42,147 bases of DNA from Paludibacter sp. (lineage in GTDB: Bacteria; Bacteroidota; Bacteroidia; Bacteroidales; Paludibacteraceae). This document shows positions 1 through 8,751 of this stretch, piece after piece. Each line of letters opens with the position of its first letter. Within the stretch, counting starts at the first letter, position 1. The notes below the pieces were generated by a model. It saw nothing but the letters and a program-made list of their open reading frames with translations. It had not been told where the DNA came from and ran no database searches. The stretch lies in contig JAIFKX010000152.1 in NCBI GenBank assembly GCA_020049335.1, forward strand, positions 1 to 42,147. Reading direction: 5' to 3'. The position numbers and the translations under genes are program-made.

Positions 1-350
1 GCAGGCAATAAATCGAGTAGGTTGGTGTCTTTTATAATATAATCTCGTGCACCAAGTTTCATCATTTTTACCGCTATGCGCTCATCGCCTTGCCCAGTTG
101 AAATAATAAATGGCGGTAAAACATTTTCTTGTGTTTGTAAATTAATAATAAAATCTTTGGCCGTCATATCCGAAAGATTGTAATCTACAATCATAAGAAA
201 CGGATGATTAGTTGATAACCAGTTAATAGCATCGATAGCCGAGAAGGCAGAATGTGTTTGAAATCCACATTCGGTCATTTTTTCGCATATCAATTCGTTT
301 AGTCCCAAATCATCCTCGATAATAAGAATTGTATTTTGTAAGGTTTCCAT
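1..350 (-). CDS. Response regulator receiver protein, partial (3' end beyond window)
   Basis: The frame starts with ATG at 350 and reads off the left edge of the window after 116 residues. What is visible is one complete-looking receiver (REC) domain. It has the acidic pocket E12-D13-D14, the predicted phospho-acceptor D56 in the context MIVDYNLSD, the conserved T/S position in STGQGDE (about 85) and the invariant K107 in the context YIIKD. The residues after it (LLDLLP) resemble the linker of REC proteins that continue into PAS and kinase domains, so the full protein may be a REC-PAS-kinase; this is inference because the rest is not in the window. The start lies 5 bases after the stop of the upstream receiver gene, so the two are almost certainly co-transcribed and probably translationally coupled. 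It would take phosphate from a histidine kinase, plausibly the one encoded at 924-4397. Confidence 0.85.
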   Translation of the reverse strand, partial: METLQNTILIIEDDLGLNELICEKMTECGFQTHSAFSAIDAINWLSTNHPFLMIVDYNLSDMTAKDFIINLQTQENVLPPFIISTGQGDERIAVKMMKLGARDYIIKDTNLLDLLP

Positions 351-355
351 TTTTT

Positions 356-793
356 TTAATTTATTACTTTCACAATTTGAATAAATAAACCCAAACGATT
401 CAATACTTCAGCAAATTTATCAAACTGCACAGGCTTAGTAACATACAAATTACAACCGTAATTGTAACATGTTTCTATTTCATGTGGGTCGTCGGTTGTG
501 GTGAGCATAATCACCGGAATTTCTTTCAAATCGGCAATCGATTTTATTTTTTGCAACAACTCAATGCCATCCATTAGGGGCATATTTATGTCCAATAATA
601 ATAAATAGGATTTATCGGGGTCGCGATTTTCTATTTTGGAGGTACCATTCAGAAAATTCCATGCTTCGATACCATTTTTGAATCGAACAATAGGGTTGCA
701 TACTCCTGATTCTTTCAACCCAGCTTTAATAAGTTCGGCATGGCCATCGTCATCCTCAGCTATCAAAATTTGTAGATCTTTGTAGTTTTTCAT
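356..793 (-). CDS. Single-domain response regulator (CheY/Rcp1-like receiver)
   Basis: This 145-residue protein consists only of a receiver domain. The acidic cluster E13-D14-D15, phospho-acceptor D68 (context LLLLDINMP), T98-T100 and K120 (context YVTKP) are all present, so it should be phosphorylatable. The insertion between strand 2 and strand 3 (about residues 50-62) and the overall length resemble Rcp1-type receivers that work with phytochrome-like and PAS-rich kinases. It lacks an output domain and would act as a phosphate shuttle or through protein contacts. It lies downstream of the multi-PAS histidine kinase gene, separated by a 130-base spacer with GC-rich hairpins, and 5 bases upstream of a second receiver gene. 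The operon order suggests a relay of kinase to one or both receivers. Confidence 0.9.
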   Translation of the reverse strand: MKNYKDLQILIAEDDDGHAELIKAGLKESGVCNPIVRFKNGIEAWNFLNGTSKIENRDPDKSYLLLLDINMPLMDGIELLQKIKSIADLKEIPVIMLTTTDDPHEIETCYNYGCNLYVTKPVQFDKFAEVLNRLGLFIQIVKVIN

Positions 794-807
794 GATGTTA
801 ATAAATA

Positions 808-922
808 GCCCCCCATCCCCCTAAAGGGGGAGTAAGAGAGAAGTTAGTATTGATTTATTTCATTTCTAATATTTATCTTTTAAAAATACTGCGTCTTTAA
901 GCCCCTTTAGGGGTTTGGGGCA
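808..922. repeat. Inverted pair of GC-rich hairpin repeats
   Basis: A short hairpin with stem TCCCCC/GGGGGA and loop TAAA lies at 816-831, preceded by GCCCCCCA. A related unit in inverted orientation lies at 899-922 (CCCC-TTTA-GGGG followed by TTTGGGGC). Together they flank about 65 bases of AT-rich sequence. The C-rich units contrast sharply with the surrounding composition and look like small dispersed intergenic repeats. They sit between the histidine kinase gene and the receiver gene and could attenuate or stabilise the operon transcript; this is inference. Confidence 0.5.
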
Positions 923-923
923 G

Positions 924-3900
924 CTATTCCTCAAACCTATTAATATGCAATTCCACGTAAAAAGTACTTCCTTCGCCTTCAACCGATTCCGCCCACATTT
1001 TCCCTTTGTGTTTATCCACAATGCGCCTGGCAAGGCTGAGTCCAAGCCCTTCGCCCGCTTCGGCAGCCGAAGCATCCACTCGGTAAAATACATCCCAAAT
1101 TTTTAAGAGGTGACGTTCGTTAATACCAATTCCATTATCTTTAATACTGTAAATCACCTTATTGTATTTGGTTTGCGACGAAATTTCGAGTGTTAAATTT
1201 CGATTTTTATCCCTGTATTTAATCGCATTGCCAATAATATTCGAAAATAGTTGATTTAATTGATTTACGTCGCCAAAGCAATCGTCTAACTCATGCACAT
1301 TTACGTTTGCATCAATTTCTTTGAGTTGATAATCAAAAATGATAAGTATTGATTTGAATAACTTATTCGCATCCAATAGCGAAGGATTCATCACCACTCG
1401 ACCGGTGCGTGAAACTTGTAGTAAACCATTGATAAGGATATCCATTTTGCCCACATTATTGAGAATAAAACTAAGCGATTTTGGAATGTCATCGATGGCT
1501 ATTTTTGAGTATTCGGCTGCAATTTCAGCATTTGTATTCATTTTATCCACAAGTTTTGCTAGTTCGGTGGTTTGTTTCTGAAGTCGCTGACTGAATCCCT
1601 GAATATTTACTAAAGGTGAACGCAAATCGTGTGATGCCACATAAATATAGTTTTCGAGCTCTTTGTTTTTTTCTTTAATAATCTCGTGTATCTGTTCAGA
1701 ACTTGTAATATCGGTGGAAATGGTTGAAAATCTATTCTTTCCCGACGGTACTACCGATATTAAGAAATACTTATCTAATGGAGGATAATAGGTACTGAAT
1801 TCAAAGCTAATACTATTCAAGGCTACGTTGGCGTACTCTTGCAAGTAAGGAGCTTTTTCAATACCATAAACTTCTGTAGCAAGTTGTCCTACAGCATTTT
1901 CCTTTTCTATTCCGGTAATTTCACAAAATGTTTTATTACAATTCAAAATACGGTAATCAATTGCTTCGCCATTTTCATCAAACACCAATTCGTGCATCAC
2001 TACCATTTCGGTCATCGAATTGAATAGCGTGCTTAGTTTTTCTTCGCTTTCGCGTAATGCAAATTCGGCTTGTTTGTTTTTGGTTATATCATGACCAATG
2101 CCAACCAGACCAATAATTTTTTCATTTGCATCATAAAGTGGTGTTTTGGTAGTTAGCACCCATCGCCTTGTTCCGTCACTATTTACAAAATCCTCCTCAT
2201 TCCACATTATAGCCTCACCGGTTGTAATAACCGACATATCATAATCATAACCGCGTTTACCCATTTCATTCGGAAATAACTCCAAGTCAGTTTTACCTAT
2301 AATCTGATCCTCTGTTTTTAGTCCTAAAACGCTATAATCAGCAATATTAGAGATTATTTTGCGTCCTTCAACATCTTTTACATAGATATAATCGGGCAGA
2401 TTATCTATCAATGTACGTAGCAATTTACGCTCTTCAGTTATTTTGTCCTTCGAATTTTTAAGGGCATCTTCGGCTTTTGTTCTATCAGTAATAAAGCGTG
2501 CTTGCTGAATGTTCTGGTAAGCGATAGTTGAAAGCTGATTTGACAGTGTAAAGAGCGAGCGTCCAATTTTCTCAAACTGTTCGAGCGTCATGGAGGTTAC
2601 TGCATTAAAAGCTTCGATTGCTTCTTCTTCATTAACACCAATTTCGCGCGCATAAGCACGCATTTTTTCATCGGTTTGCTTCACGTTCCGCACTTGACCT
2701 ATCATCCAATTGGCAATATGATGACCGCCTACAGTAATGGGAGCTCCGCCATCCCAAAGTCCTGCACTAAAGCAAGTTTGAATTGTACAACCATTATTAC
2801 CAGGCTTGCCTAATTTAGCATCAGAATTAATGCAGTTTGCCAATCCTTTTTCAGATTTGCGGATGATGTTCTGACACAGGTTCGTGAAATTGCTCGGTTT
2901 AGTAATGGGAGTGCCGTCGGGACGTGTAATTATGGAAGCAATTCCAGTGGCATGTGCAAAATCATCCTGAAGTAGCTGGATGTCAGCAAGATTAAATAAA
3001 TCCTCAAAGTTAATTTCGGACGTATTTTCTAAAGGCTGAGTGAGCGCTACCAGACGTTTTTCTAATGCTGCTTGAGTTTGCTTGTTTTCTGTAATATCAT
3101 GATAATTTCCTAATAATCCTTTAATATCTGGATCAGCAAAGAGATTCATCAGGGTAATTCTAATCCAAACATAAATACCATCTTTGCGTTTGTACCTGAG
3201 TTCAGTTGTTCCGGTAGCGTTGGGTTCTGCGGCGATTGTGGCAATAAATTTCTTACCTGCTTCCAAATCGTCTGGGTGAACAGTATCCCAGATGCTTTTA
3301 CCTACCAATTCATGGGGTTCCCAACCAAACAATGTTGTAACGTTCGGACTTTTATATTGGTTTATTCTTTTTTGGTCAATAATCACTATGACATCGCCAA
3401 TATTCGAAACCATTTTATTTTTTATTGCTTCGCTTCTGCGCAAAGCTTCTTCCGCTTTTTTACGTTCGGTAATATCTCTAAATGTACCCAACATCAGTAA
3501 TTTACCATCCAATTGTATGGCTTGACCTACAATTTCGACAGGTATTTCGGAACCATCGGAGCAGCAAATTCTATTTTCGACTGGTTCATTGTTGTGTTCT
3601 GGATTTTCAAAATGTTCTTTGAAGCTGTTTTTCGAAATGCCTTCATTTTGGCGTGGGTGAAGTTCGTATTGTAATAAGCCAATAAGTTCGTGTTTTTGCT
3701 TTTTAAATAAGCTACATGCTTTGTTATTGGCATCAATAATTTTACCCGTTTCAGGGTCGGCCAATAGCATAGCATCGGGAGCATCGTCAAAAAGCACTTT
3801 GAGGCGTTCTTCGCTTTCTTCGGTGAGCGCTTTTGCCGCAAGCAGTTTAATTTCCATTTCTTTTTGACTGGAAATATCGCTTATTGCCAATCGAAATTCA

Positions 3901-4397
3901 GGGTCGCTGTCAATTTCTGGGGTCTGACAAACTCCCTGAATGCGTCCATAAAAAAAGCTATTAGTTGCCTTACGTAGTTTTATGTCGCAAGTACGATTAT
4001 TTCTCTGATTTCTTAATGTTCGAAAATAGATTAAATAGATGTCTTGAAAATCGGGGTGAATAATTTTACTAATTTTTGTATCTACAATTTCAGTTTTGTT
4101 GTATTCGAGCAACTTGCAGGCAGTTTGGTTTATATCTTTTATAATACCAATTGAATTAACAATTAAATAGCCAATAGGAGCATTATCAAATAAATCGAGA
4201 TATCGGTCGTTACTTTCTTGTAATTTTTCCTGCGATAGTATAAGTTCCTGATTCTGATGTTCCAGCTCTATTTGATAAATAGACAATTCTTCGACCAATA
4301 CTTTCATATCGGTTTCGTACAATGATGTGTCGATTATTTTTCCTTGCCTAAGCTCTTCCTTAGCTTTGGTTCTTAGTATTTCCGAATTGTCGTCCAT
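924..4397 (-). CDS. Multi-PAS, PocR-domain sensor histidine kinase
   Basis: This 1157-residue protein has no clear membrane segment and is probably cytoplasmic. In order it shows an N-terminal coiled stretch (about 10-60), three PAS domains (about 62-180, 195-313, 320-437), a PocR-type sensory domain (about 463-640), two more PAS domains (about 655-775 and 785-900), a HisKA domain with phospho-acceptor H923 (ASHDLRSP), and a HATPase domain with the N box near 1053-1061, G1 box DNGIGI at 1087-1092 and G2 box GEGLGL near 1115-1120. The PocR part keeps Cys residues around 508, 522, 537 and 542. PocR domains are predicted to bind small hydrocarbon-type ligands; the ligand here is unknown. The start lies 30 bases after the CheB-CheR-PAS gene. 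Likely targets are the two receivers downstream, since the kinase lacks its own receiver. Confidence 0.92.
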   Translation of the reverse strand: MDDNSEILRTKAKEELRQGKIIDTSLYETDMKVLVEELSIYQIELEHQNQELILSQEKLQESNDRYLDLFDNAPIGYLIVNSIGIIKDINQTACKLLEYNKTEIVDTKISKIIHPDFQDIYLIYFRTLRNQRNNRTCDIKLRKATNSFFYGRIQGVCQTPEIDSDPEFRLAISDISSQKEMEIKLLAAKALTEESEERLKVLFDDAPDAMLLADPETGKIIDANNKACSLFKKQKHELIGLLQYELHPRQNEGISKNSFKEHFENPEHNNEPVENRICCSDGSEIPVEIVGQAIQLDGKLLMLGTFRDITERKKAEEALRRSEAIKNKMVSNIGDVIVIIDQKRINQYKSPNVTTLFGWEPHELVGKSIWDTVHPDDLEAGKKFIATIAAEPNATGTTELRYKRKDGIYVWIRITLMNLFADPDIKGLLGNYHDITENKQTQAALEKRLVALTQPLENTSEINFEDLFNLADIQLLQDDFAHATGIASIITRPDGTPITKPSNFTNLCQNIIRKSEKGLANCINSDAKLGKPGNNGCTIQTCFSAGLWDGGAPITVGGHHIANWMIGQVRNVKQTDEKMRAYAREIGVNEEEAIEAFNAVTSMTLEQFEKIGRSLFTLSNQLSTIAYQNIQQARFITDRTKAEDALKNSKDKITEERKLLRTLIDNLPDYIYVKDVEGRKIISNIADYSVLGLKTEDQIIGKTDLELFPNEMGKRGYDYDMSVITTGEAIMWNEEDFVNSDGTRRWVLTTKTPLYDANEKIIGLVGIGHDITKNKQAEFALRESEEKLSTLFNSMTEMVVMHELVFDENGEAIDYRILNCNKTFCEITGIEKENAVGQLATEVYGIEKAPYLQEYANVALNSISFEFSTYYPPLDKYFLISVVPSGKNRFSTISTDITSSEQIHEIIKEKNKELENYIYVASHDLRSPLVNIQGFSQRLQKQTTELAKLVDKMNTNAEIAAEYSKIAIDDIPKSLSFILNNVGKMDILINGLLQVSRTGRVVMNPSLLDANKLFKSILIIFDYQLKEIDANVNVHELDDCFGDVNQLNQLFSNIIGNAIKYRDKNRNLTLEISSQTKYNKVIYSIKDNGIGINERHLLKIWDVFYRVDASAAEAGEGLGLSLARRIVDKHKGKMWAESVEGEGSTFYVELHINRFEE

Positions 4398-4427
4398 AAC
4401 ATATTTTTACGCCATTATTTACTCTAT

Positions 4428-7400
4428 TTATTTTGTTTCTTCGTCGGTAATATTCATTACTATTCCTACCAACATTTTGGGTTTTCCGCTTTCGGTTCGC
4501 AACACAATTCCACCTTTATCCATGTACCAAAGGTAGTTGCCATTTTTGTGTTTTATACGATATTTTACCACATAATGCTTGGCTTTGCCGTGCAAATGAT
4601 CCATCATAGCTTTCATTGCCTTTGGATAATCATCGGGATGTATAAGATTGGTATAACCTTCGTAACCTTTGGCTATTTCATCTTTGGTGTAGCCTAGCAT
4701 GGCATGTTTTGCTTCTCCCGTTCTTACGATATTCTGCTCCACATCCCATTCCCACCACGACATGGCACCCATCTCTAATGCACTATCCACCCGTTTCTTA
4801 TCGGTAATATCCTGTGCTGCTCCCCAAAGACCAATAATTTCTCCATCGTTGTTCTTAACTACTTCTCCACGAACCCACATCCAACCATTACTACCATCTA
4901 GGCGTAATGTTTTTAATTCCAACTCGTACGGAATACCTGTGTTGCGTGTATTTACCAACGATGATGAGAGTAGATCCCAACTTTCGGGAGTAAATAACTT
5001 TTGGTGTTCGGTATAAGGTGGTGGTGGAACCGTTGGGTCGAAACCATACATTTTGTAGAGTTCTTCGGTCCAAACTACCTCGTTGGTTGCAATATCAAGA
5101 TACCAACTGCCAACTTGCGTAATTTGCTGTGCTTTTTTTAATTCATTTTCGCTTCTTTTTAGTTTTTCTTCATTTAGCTTACGTTTGCTAATGTCGATGC
5201 AAGTCCCAACCCACTCTAATATACTTTTGTCCTCATTAAAAACTGGAAAACCACGAGCCAGTTGGTAGCAGTAAACACCGTCGTGCCTTAGTAATCGGTA
5301 TTCAATTTCATACGGTATTTTATTTATTACTGCATTATTCCATTCTTTTAGGGTTCTTTCGCGGTCATCGGGATGAATGGCTTTATTCCATCCTGTACCT
5401 TTAACTTCTTGATATGACTGCCCTGTAAACTTTCTCAATGAAGGCACGTCTTCTACTACTTCTCCTAAAGCATTGGTAACCCAACCAATTTGCCCAGTTA
5501 CATCAATATACGACCGATACCGTTTTTCGATGGCGAGCTTCAACTCCTCTTCGTGTTTGAGCTTTGTAATATTGACAAAAGTTACAATAATGCCTTCTAC
5601 AGCATTATCAACAGTGCGATAAGGGATAATACTCATTAGGTACCACAACCCTTTTTTATCCTGAATCTCTTTTTCGAAAGATTGCAATTGGGAATAAACA
5701 CTCTCGATTTCTGTCAATAAATCAACGTCAAAATTGTTGAGCGACAAGTGTTGTAATGGGCGACCAACATCGGTCGAAATAATATTGGTAAGTTGGCTTG
5801 CCACATCGTTCACCTTACGGATAATTAATTGCTGATCGAGATATAGGGTGCCAATTTTTGTGTTTTTTAATAAGTTTTCAACATCCGATGTTAGCTCAGT
5901 AAGTTCTTCTATTTTGCGAATATGCTCTGAGTTAACAGTATACAACTCTTCATTTACCGATTGCAACTCTTCGTTGGTGCTTTGCAGCTCTTCGTTCGAA
6001 GCAATCAATTCTTCGTTCGACGATTGGAGCTCTTCGTTGCTGGTTTCCAACTCTTCTACAGTTGCTTGTAGACTTTCGCTTTTCAATTGTAACTCCTTTT
6101 CTAACTCATCAATACGCTCGTTGTAATGCATTTCGACATTCAGTTTGCTCGATTTTGCAGGTCGCTTTGCTGGAATTGACAAATCTTTTTCGTTAAACGA
6201 AATGAGGTAATAGAAGCTACTGTTGAGTTTATCAACAATTTTTTTGCAGGAAATGCAGAGCTGTTTCCCTATTATTTTCGATTCAATATTTTCAATAACT
6301 AGCTCATCATTGCTATTTGATGCCCTACGAATAAGACTGCTCACAAAAACTGAGTTTTCTTTCGAAAGCATTTTGAGCAGGTTAATGGTTATTTGACCTG
6401 ACGGAATGCTTAAGTAGCTGTTAACATCGTTGATGGTGTGCAAAATATCGTAATTCTCGTCGACAACTACCGAAGGTGGAAGGTAATCAACCATTATTTG
6501 GTCGAACAAATTCTCGATAAAGTGATTTTTTCCTTTTGACGATTTTAGTGGGAAATTTGCATGCAGTATTTCGGGGTAGTTTTTAAATTCCGTTGATTTT
6601 CTTAATGCAGCTTGAATTGAAGGTTTGTAGCTCAGGAGCTTTTGGAATATTTTCGACTTTGTATCTATTGTCTTGAAGGTTTCAGACATGTTACCCAGCG
6701 ATTCGCTGGAGCCCAGAAACAAATGTCCGTTGTCATTGAGTGAAATATTAAATAACGCAAATATTTTTTGTTGCGTGTCGGGATTCACATAAATTAGAAA
6801 ATTTCGGCACGAAACAAGGTCTAATTTAGAAAAAGGAGGGTCGTTGACAATATTTTGCTTCGCAAAAACTATCATGGATCGAATACTGTCATTGACTTGA
6901 TATCCGCCCTCTTTCTTATTAAAAAACTTAGTAAGCCGTTCGGGCGAAACATCGGCAACAATATTGTCGGGGTATAATCCAGTTGATGCAAATTCTAAAG
7001 AGTTTTTATCCAAATCGGTAGCAAATATTTTCACTTCTCTATTGATATTGCACTCTATCATACATTCTTTAAACAGCATTGCCAGCGAATAAGCCTCTTC
7101 GCCGGTAGAACATGCTGCTACCCAAACGCGTATTTCCTTGTTTTGCAACGATGTTTCGATAATTTTCGAAATTACCTCACTTTTAAGGATATTGAATGCA
7201 GTTTCATCTCTAAAAAATCGCGTAACACCAATTAACAATTCATTGAATAAGATATTGATTTCCTTACTGTTATTCATTAAAAACTTGACATATTCCTCTA
7301 TTCTTTCGAATCGATTAATGCTTATTCTTTTCTCGAGACGGCGTAAAATAGTGTTTTCTTTGTAGCAGGAGAAATCAACATTTTTAGTTTCATTCAATAT

Positions 7401-8099
7401 AGCAATAACTTTCGAAAGCTGGCTCTGCTCACTGGCTAAAATGGTTTCAATTTGCCGGTTTTTCTTTACAAATGGGTGTTTTATGTAGTTAATCAGTTCT
7501 TCGGCCAATTGCTTTGGAGGCATAATAATATCAACCAGGCCCGTAGATATGGAACTGTGGGGCATGCTTTCGAATTTGGCCGATTTTTCCTCTTGTGCCA
7601 TGGTCATGCCACCAAACTCTTTAATCGCTTTTATTCCCAATGTACCATCGCTACCCGCACCCGAAAGGATTATTCCCACTGCGTTTTTCTCTTGATCTTT
7701 GGCCAATGAACGGAAAAAAATGTCGATAGGTAAATTTAATGTACGAGTGGCACTTAACTCGTTTAGGTACAAAACGCCATGAAAAATGGTCATGTTCATT
7801 TTGGGTGGAATCAAGTAAATATGATTCGACTTCAAGGCCATTCCATCTGTTACCACTTCAATTTTTATTGAGGTATAGCGTGAAAGAAGCTCATTCATGA
7901 AACTTTTGTAATCGGGCGACAAGTGCTGAATAACAACAAATGCTGCATCCGGCGTGGCAATCAGATTTTTAAAAAAATCTTGCAATGCTTCGAGCCCACC
8001 TGCCGATGCGCCAATGCCCACGACAGGAAAATTGAGAATTGTTTTTCCTAAATCGTGTTCCGAATTGTCGATACTGTTAACCATTTTTTTTGATATCAT
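4428..8099 (-). CDS. CheB-CheR fusion with coiled coil and four PAS domains, no kinase domain
   Basis: This 1223-residue protein begins with a CheB-type methylesterase domain (about 22-205). The catalytic triad can be read as S32 (GIGASAGG), H59 (VIQHLSPD) and D151 (SGAGSDG). A CheR-type methyltransferase domain follows (about 215-485), with AACSTGEEAYSLAM near 328-341 for S-adenosylmethionine binding and ATDLD near 360. A long coiled coil of SNEELxS heptads covers about 660-730. Four PAS domains then follow (about 740-845, 855-975, 985-1102 and 1105-1219), where the protein ends. Many relatives carry a histidine kinase domain at the end; this one does not, and the kinase is encoded by the next gene after 30 bases. 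It lacks the CheB receiver domain. No chemoreceptor gene is in view, so the methylation substrate is unknown. ATG at 8099 gives residue 1; a second ATG at residue 6 is also possible. Confidence 0.93.
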   Translation of the reverse strand: MISKKMVNSIDNSEHDLGKTILNFPVVGIGASAGGLEALQDFFKNLIATPDAAFVVIQHLSPDYKSFMNELLSRYTSIKIEVVTDGMALKSNHIYLIPPKMNMTIFHGVLYLNELSATRTLNLPIDIFFRSLAKDQEKNAVGIILSGAGSDGTLGIKAIKEFGGMTMAQEEKSAKFESMPHSSISTGLVDIIMPPKQLAEELINYIKHPFVKKNRQIETILASEQSQLSKVIAILNETKNVDFSCYKENTILRRLEKRISINRFERIEEYVKFLMNNSKEINILFNELLIGVTRFFRDETAFNILKSEVISKIIETSLQNKEIRVWVAACSTGEEAYSLAMLFKECMIECNINREVKIFATDLDKNSLEFASTGLYPDNIVADVSPERLTKFFNKKEGGYQVNDSIRSMIVFAKQNIVNDPPFSKLDLVSCRNFLIYVNPDTQQKIFALFNISLNDNGHLFLGSSESLGNMSETFKTIDTKSKIFQKLLSYKPSIQAALRKSTEFKNYPEILHANFPLKSSKGKNHFIENLFDQIMVDYLPPSVVVDENYDILHTINDVNSYLSIPSGQITINLLKMLSKENSVFVSSLIRRASNSNDELVIENIESKIIGKQLCISCKKIVDKLNSSFYYLISFNEKDLSIPAKRPAKSSKLNVEMHYNERIDELEKELQLKSESLQATVEELETSNEELQSSNEELIASNEELQSTNEELQSVNEELYTVNSEHIRKIEELTELTSDVENLLKNTKIGTLYLDQQLIIRKVNDVASQLTNIISTDVGRPLQHLSLNNFDVDLLTEIESVYSQLQSFEKEIQDKKGLWYLMSIIPYRTVDNAVEGIIVTFVNITKLKHEEELKLAIEKRYRSYIDVTGQIGWVTNALGEVVEDVPSLRKFTGQSYQEVKGTGWNKAIHPDDRERTLKEWNNAVINKIPYEIEYRLLRHDGVYCYQLARGFPVFNEDKSILEWVGTCIDISKRKLNEEKLKRSENELKKAQQITQVGSWYLDIATNEVVWTEELYKMYGFDPTVPPPPYTEHQKLFTPESWDLLSSSLVNTRNTGIPYELELKTLRLDGSNGWMWVRGEVVKNNDGEIIGLWGAAQDITDKKRVDSALEMGAMSWWEWDVEQNIVRTGEAKHAMLGYTKDEIAKGYEGYTNLIHPDDYPKAMKAMMDHLHGKAKHYVVKYRIKHKNGNYLWYMDKGGIVLRTESGKPKMLVGIVMNITDEETK

Positions 8100-8751
8100 A
8101 TCAATGTGGTTTAATTTTAATCGTCAAAAATAATAAAATATTCTAAGTTACTTATATAAATGAAAAAAAAACACTAATGTAATTAGTTTTAAGTGTTAAT
8201 TTTATCCATAAGCCCCCTCTGATTACCCTATTTTTAAAAAGTAAAAAATGCATAATTTTGGGATTTTTATATGTTATTATTTCGGTAACTAGTCAACAAT
8301 CCTTAGTTTATGATACCAATTCTTACTTCTTAAAATGCCGAAAGTCATTGGACTATTGTGCCCTTTTTTATCATCTTAATATTTTCTATTCTGCATCTTG
8401 TGGTTTTATTTTTCAAATCACATTCATATAAATGAAGTTAATACACAGATAACAAATGATATATTTTAACCTTGACTAAAGGGGATTAGCAGTTTAAATT
8501 ATTATGACATTCGATTGAAAAACAGTATTTTAGTAGGTTGATAGAGCAAGTATTACACATAGCTTTGGTATTAAAATCCAACAACGGAATGATTGATGGA
8601 TTTTCAAAACAGCTCGAATTTGCTCAAGAAAAAACAGTTGTTCTTAAAAAATAGAATGCGGTTTTTAAAAGATTGTTTAGCGGTTTACGAAAGGCCAAAA
8701 GATGGCCACAATAGCAGTATTTATTAATATATTCAAATACAATGTTTTTAC
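8100..8751. other. Intergenic region, AT-rich, no intact gene
   Basis: These 652 bases separate two minus-strand genes. I see no intact gene. A minus-strand TATTTTTG at 8132-8125, about 25 bases before the CheB-CheR-PAS start, fits the Bacteroidota -7 element, but there is no matching TTG 19 bases upstream. A weak hairpin GGCCA/TGGCC at about 8692-8706 could end the transcript of the upstream PocR gene. A plus-strand open stretch of about 39 codons (roughly 8539-8655) ends at a stop, and no homology is recognised. Confidence 0.4.

Noticed and set aside
3276-3841. Open frames on both strands inside the kinase gene
   Set aside because: They lie wholly within a well-supported multi-PAS coding region, have no recognisable domain, and are shadows of that gene.
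5848-6126. Ser-rich open frame on the plus strand
   Set aside because: It is the antisense reading of the repeated SNEELxS coiled-coil heptads of the CheB-CheR-PAS protein; the repeat creates a long low-complexity frame by itself.
8539-8655. Short plus-strand open stretch in the 8.1-8.75 kb gap as a small gene
   Set aside because: No start context, no recognisable homology and immediate stops on both sides; it is not supported beyond chance.
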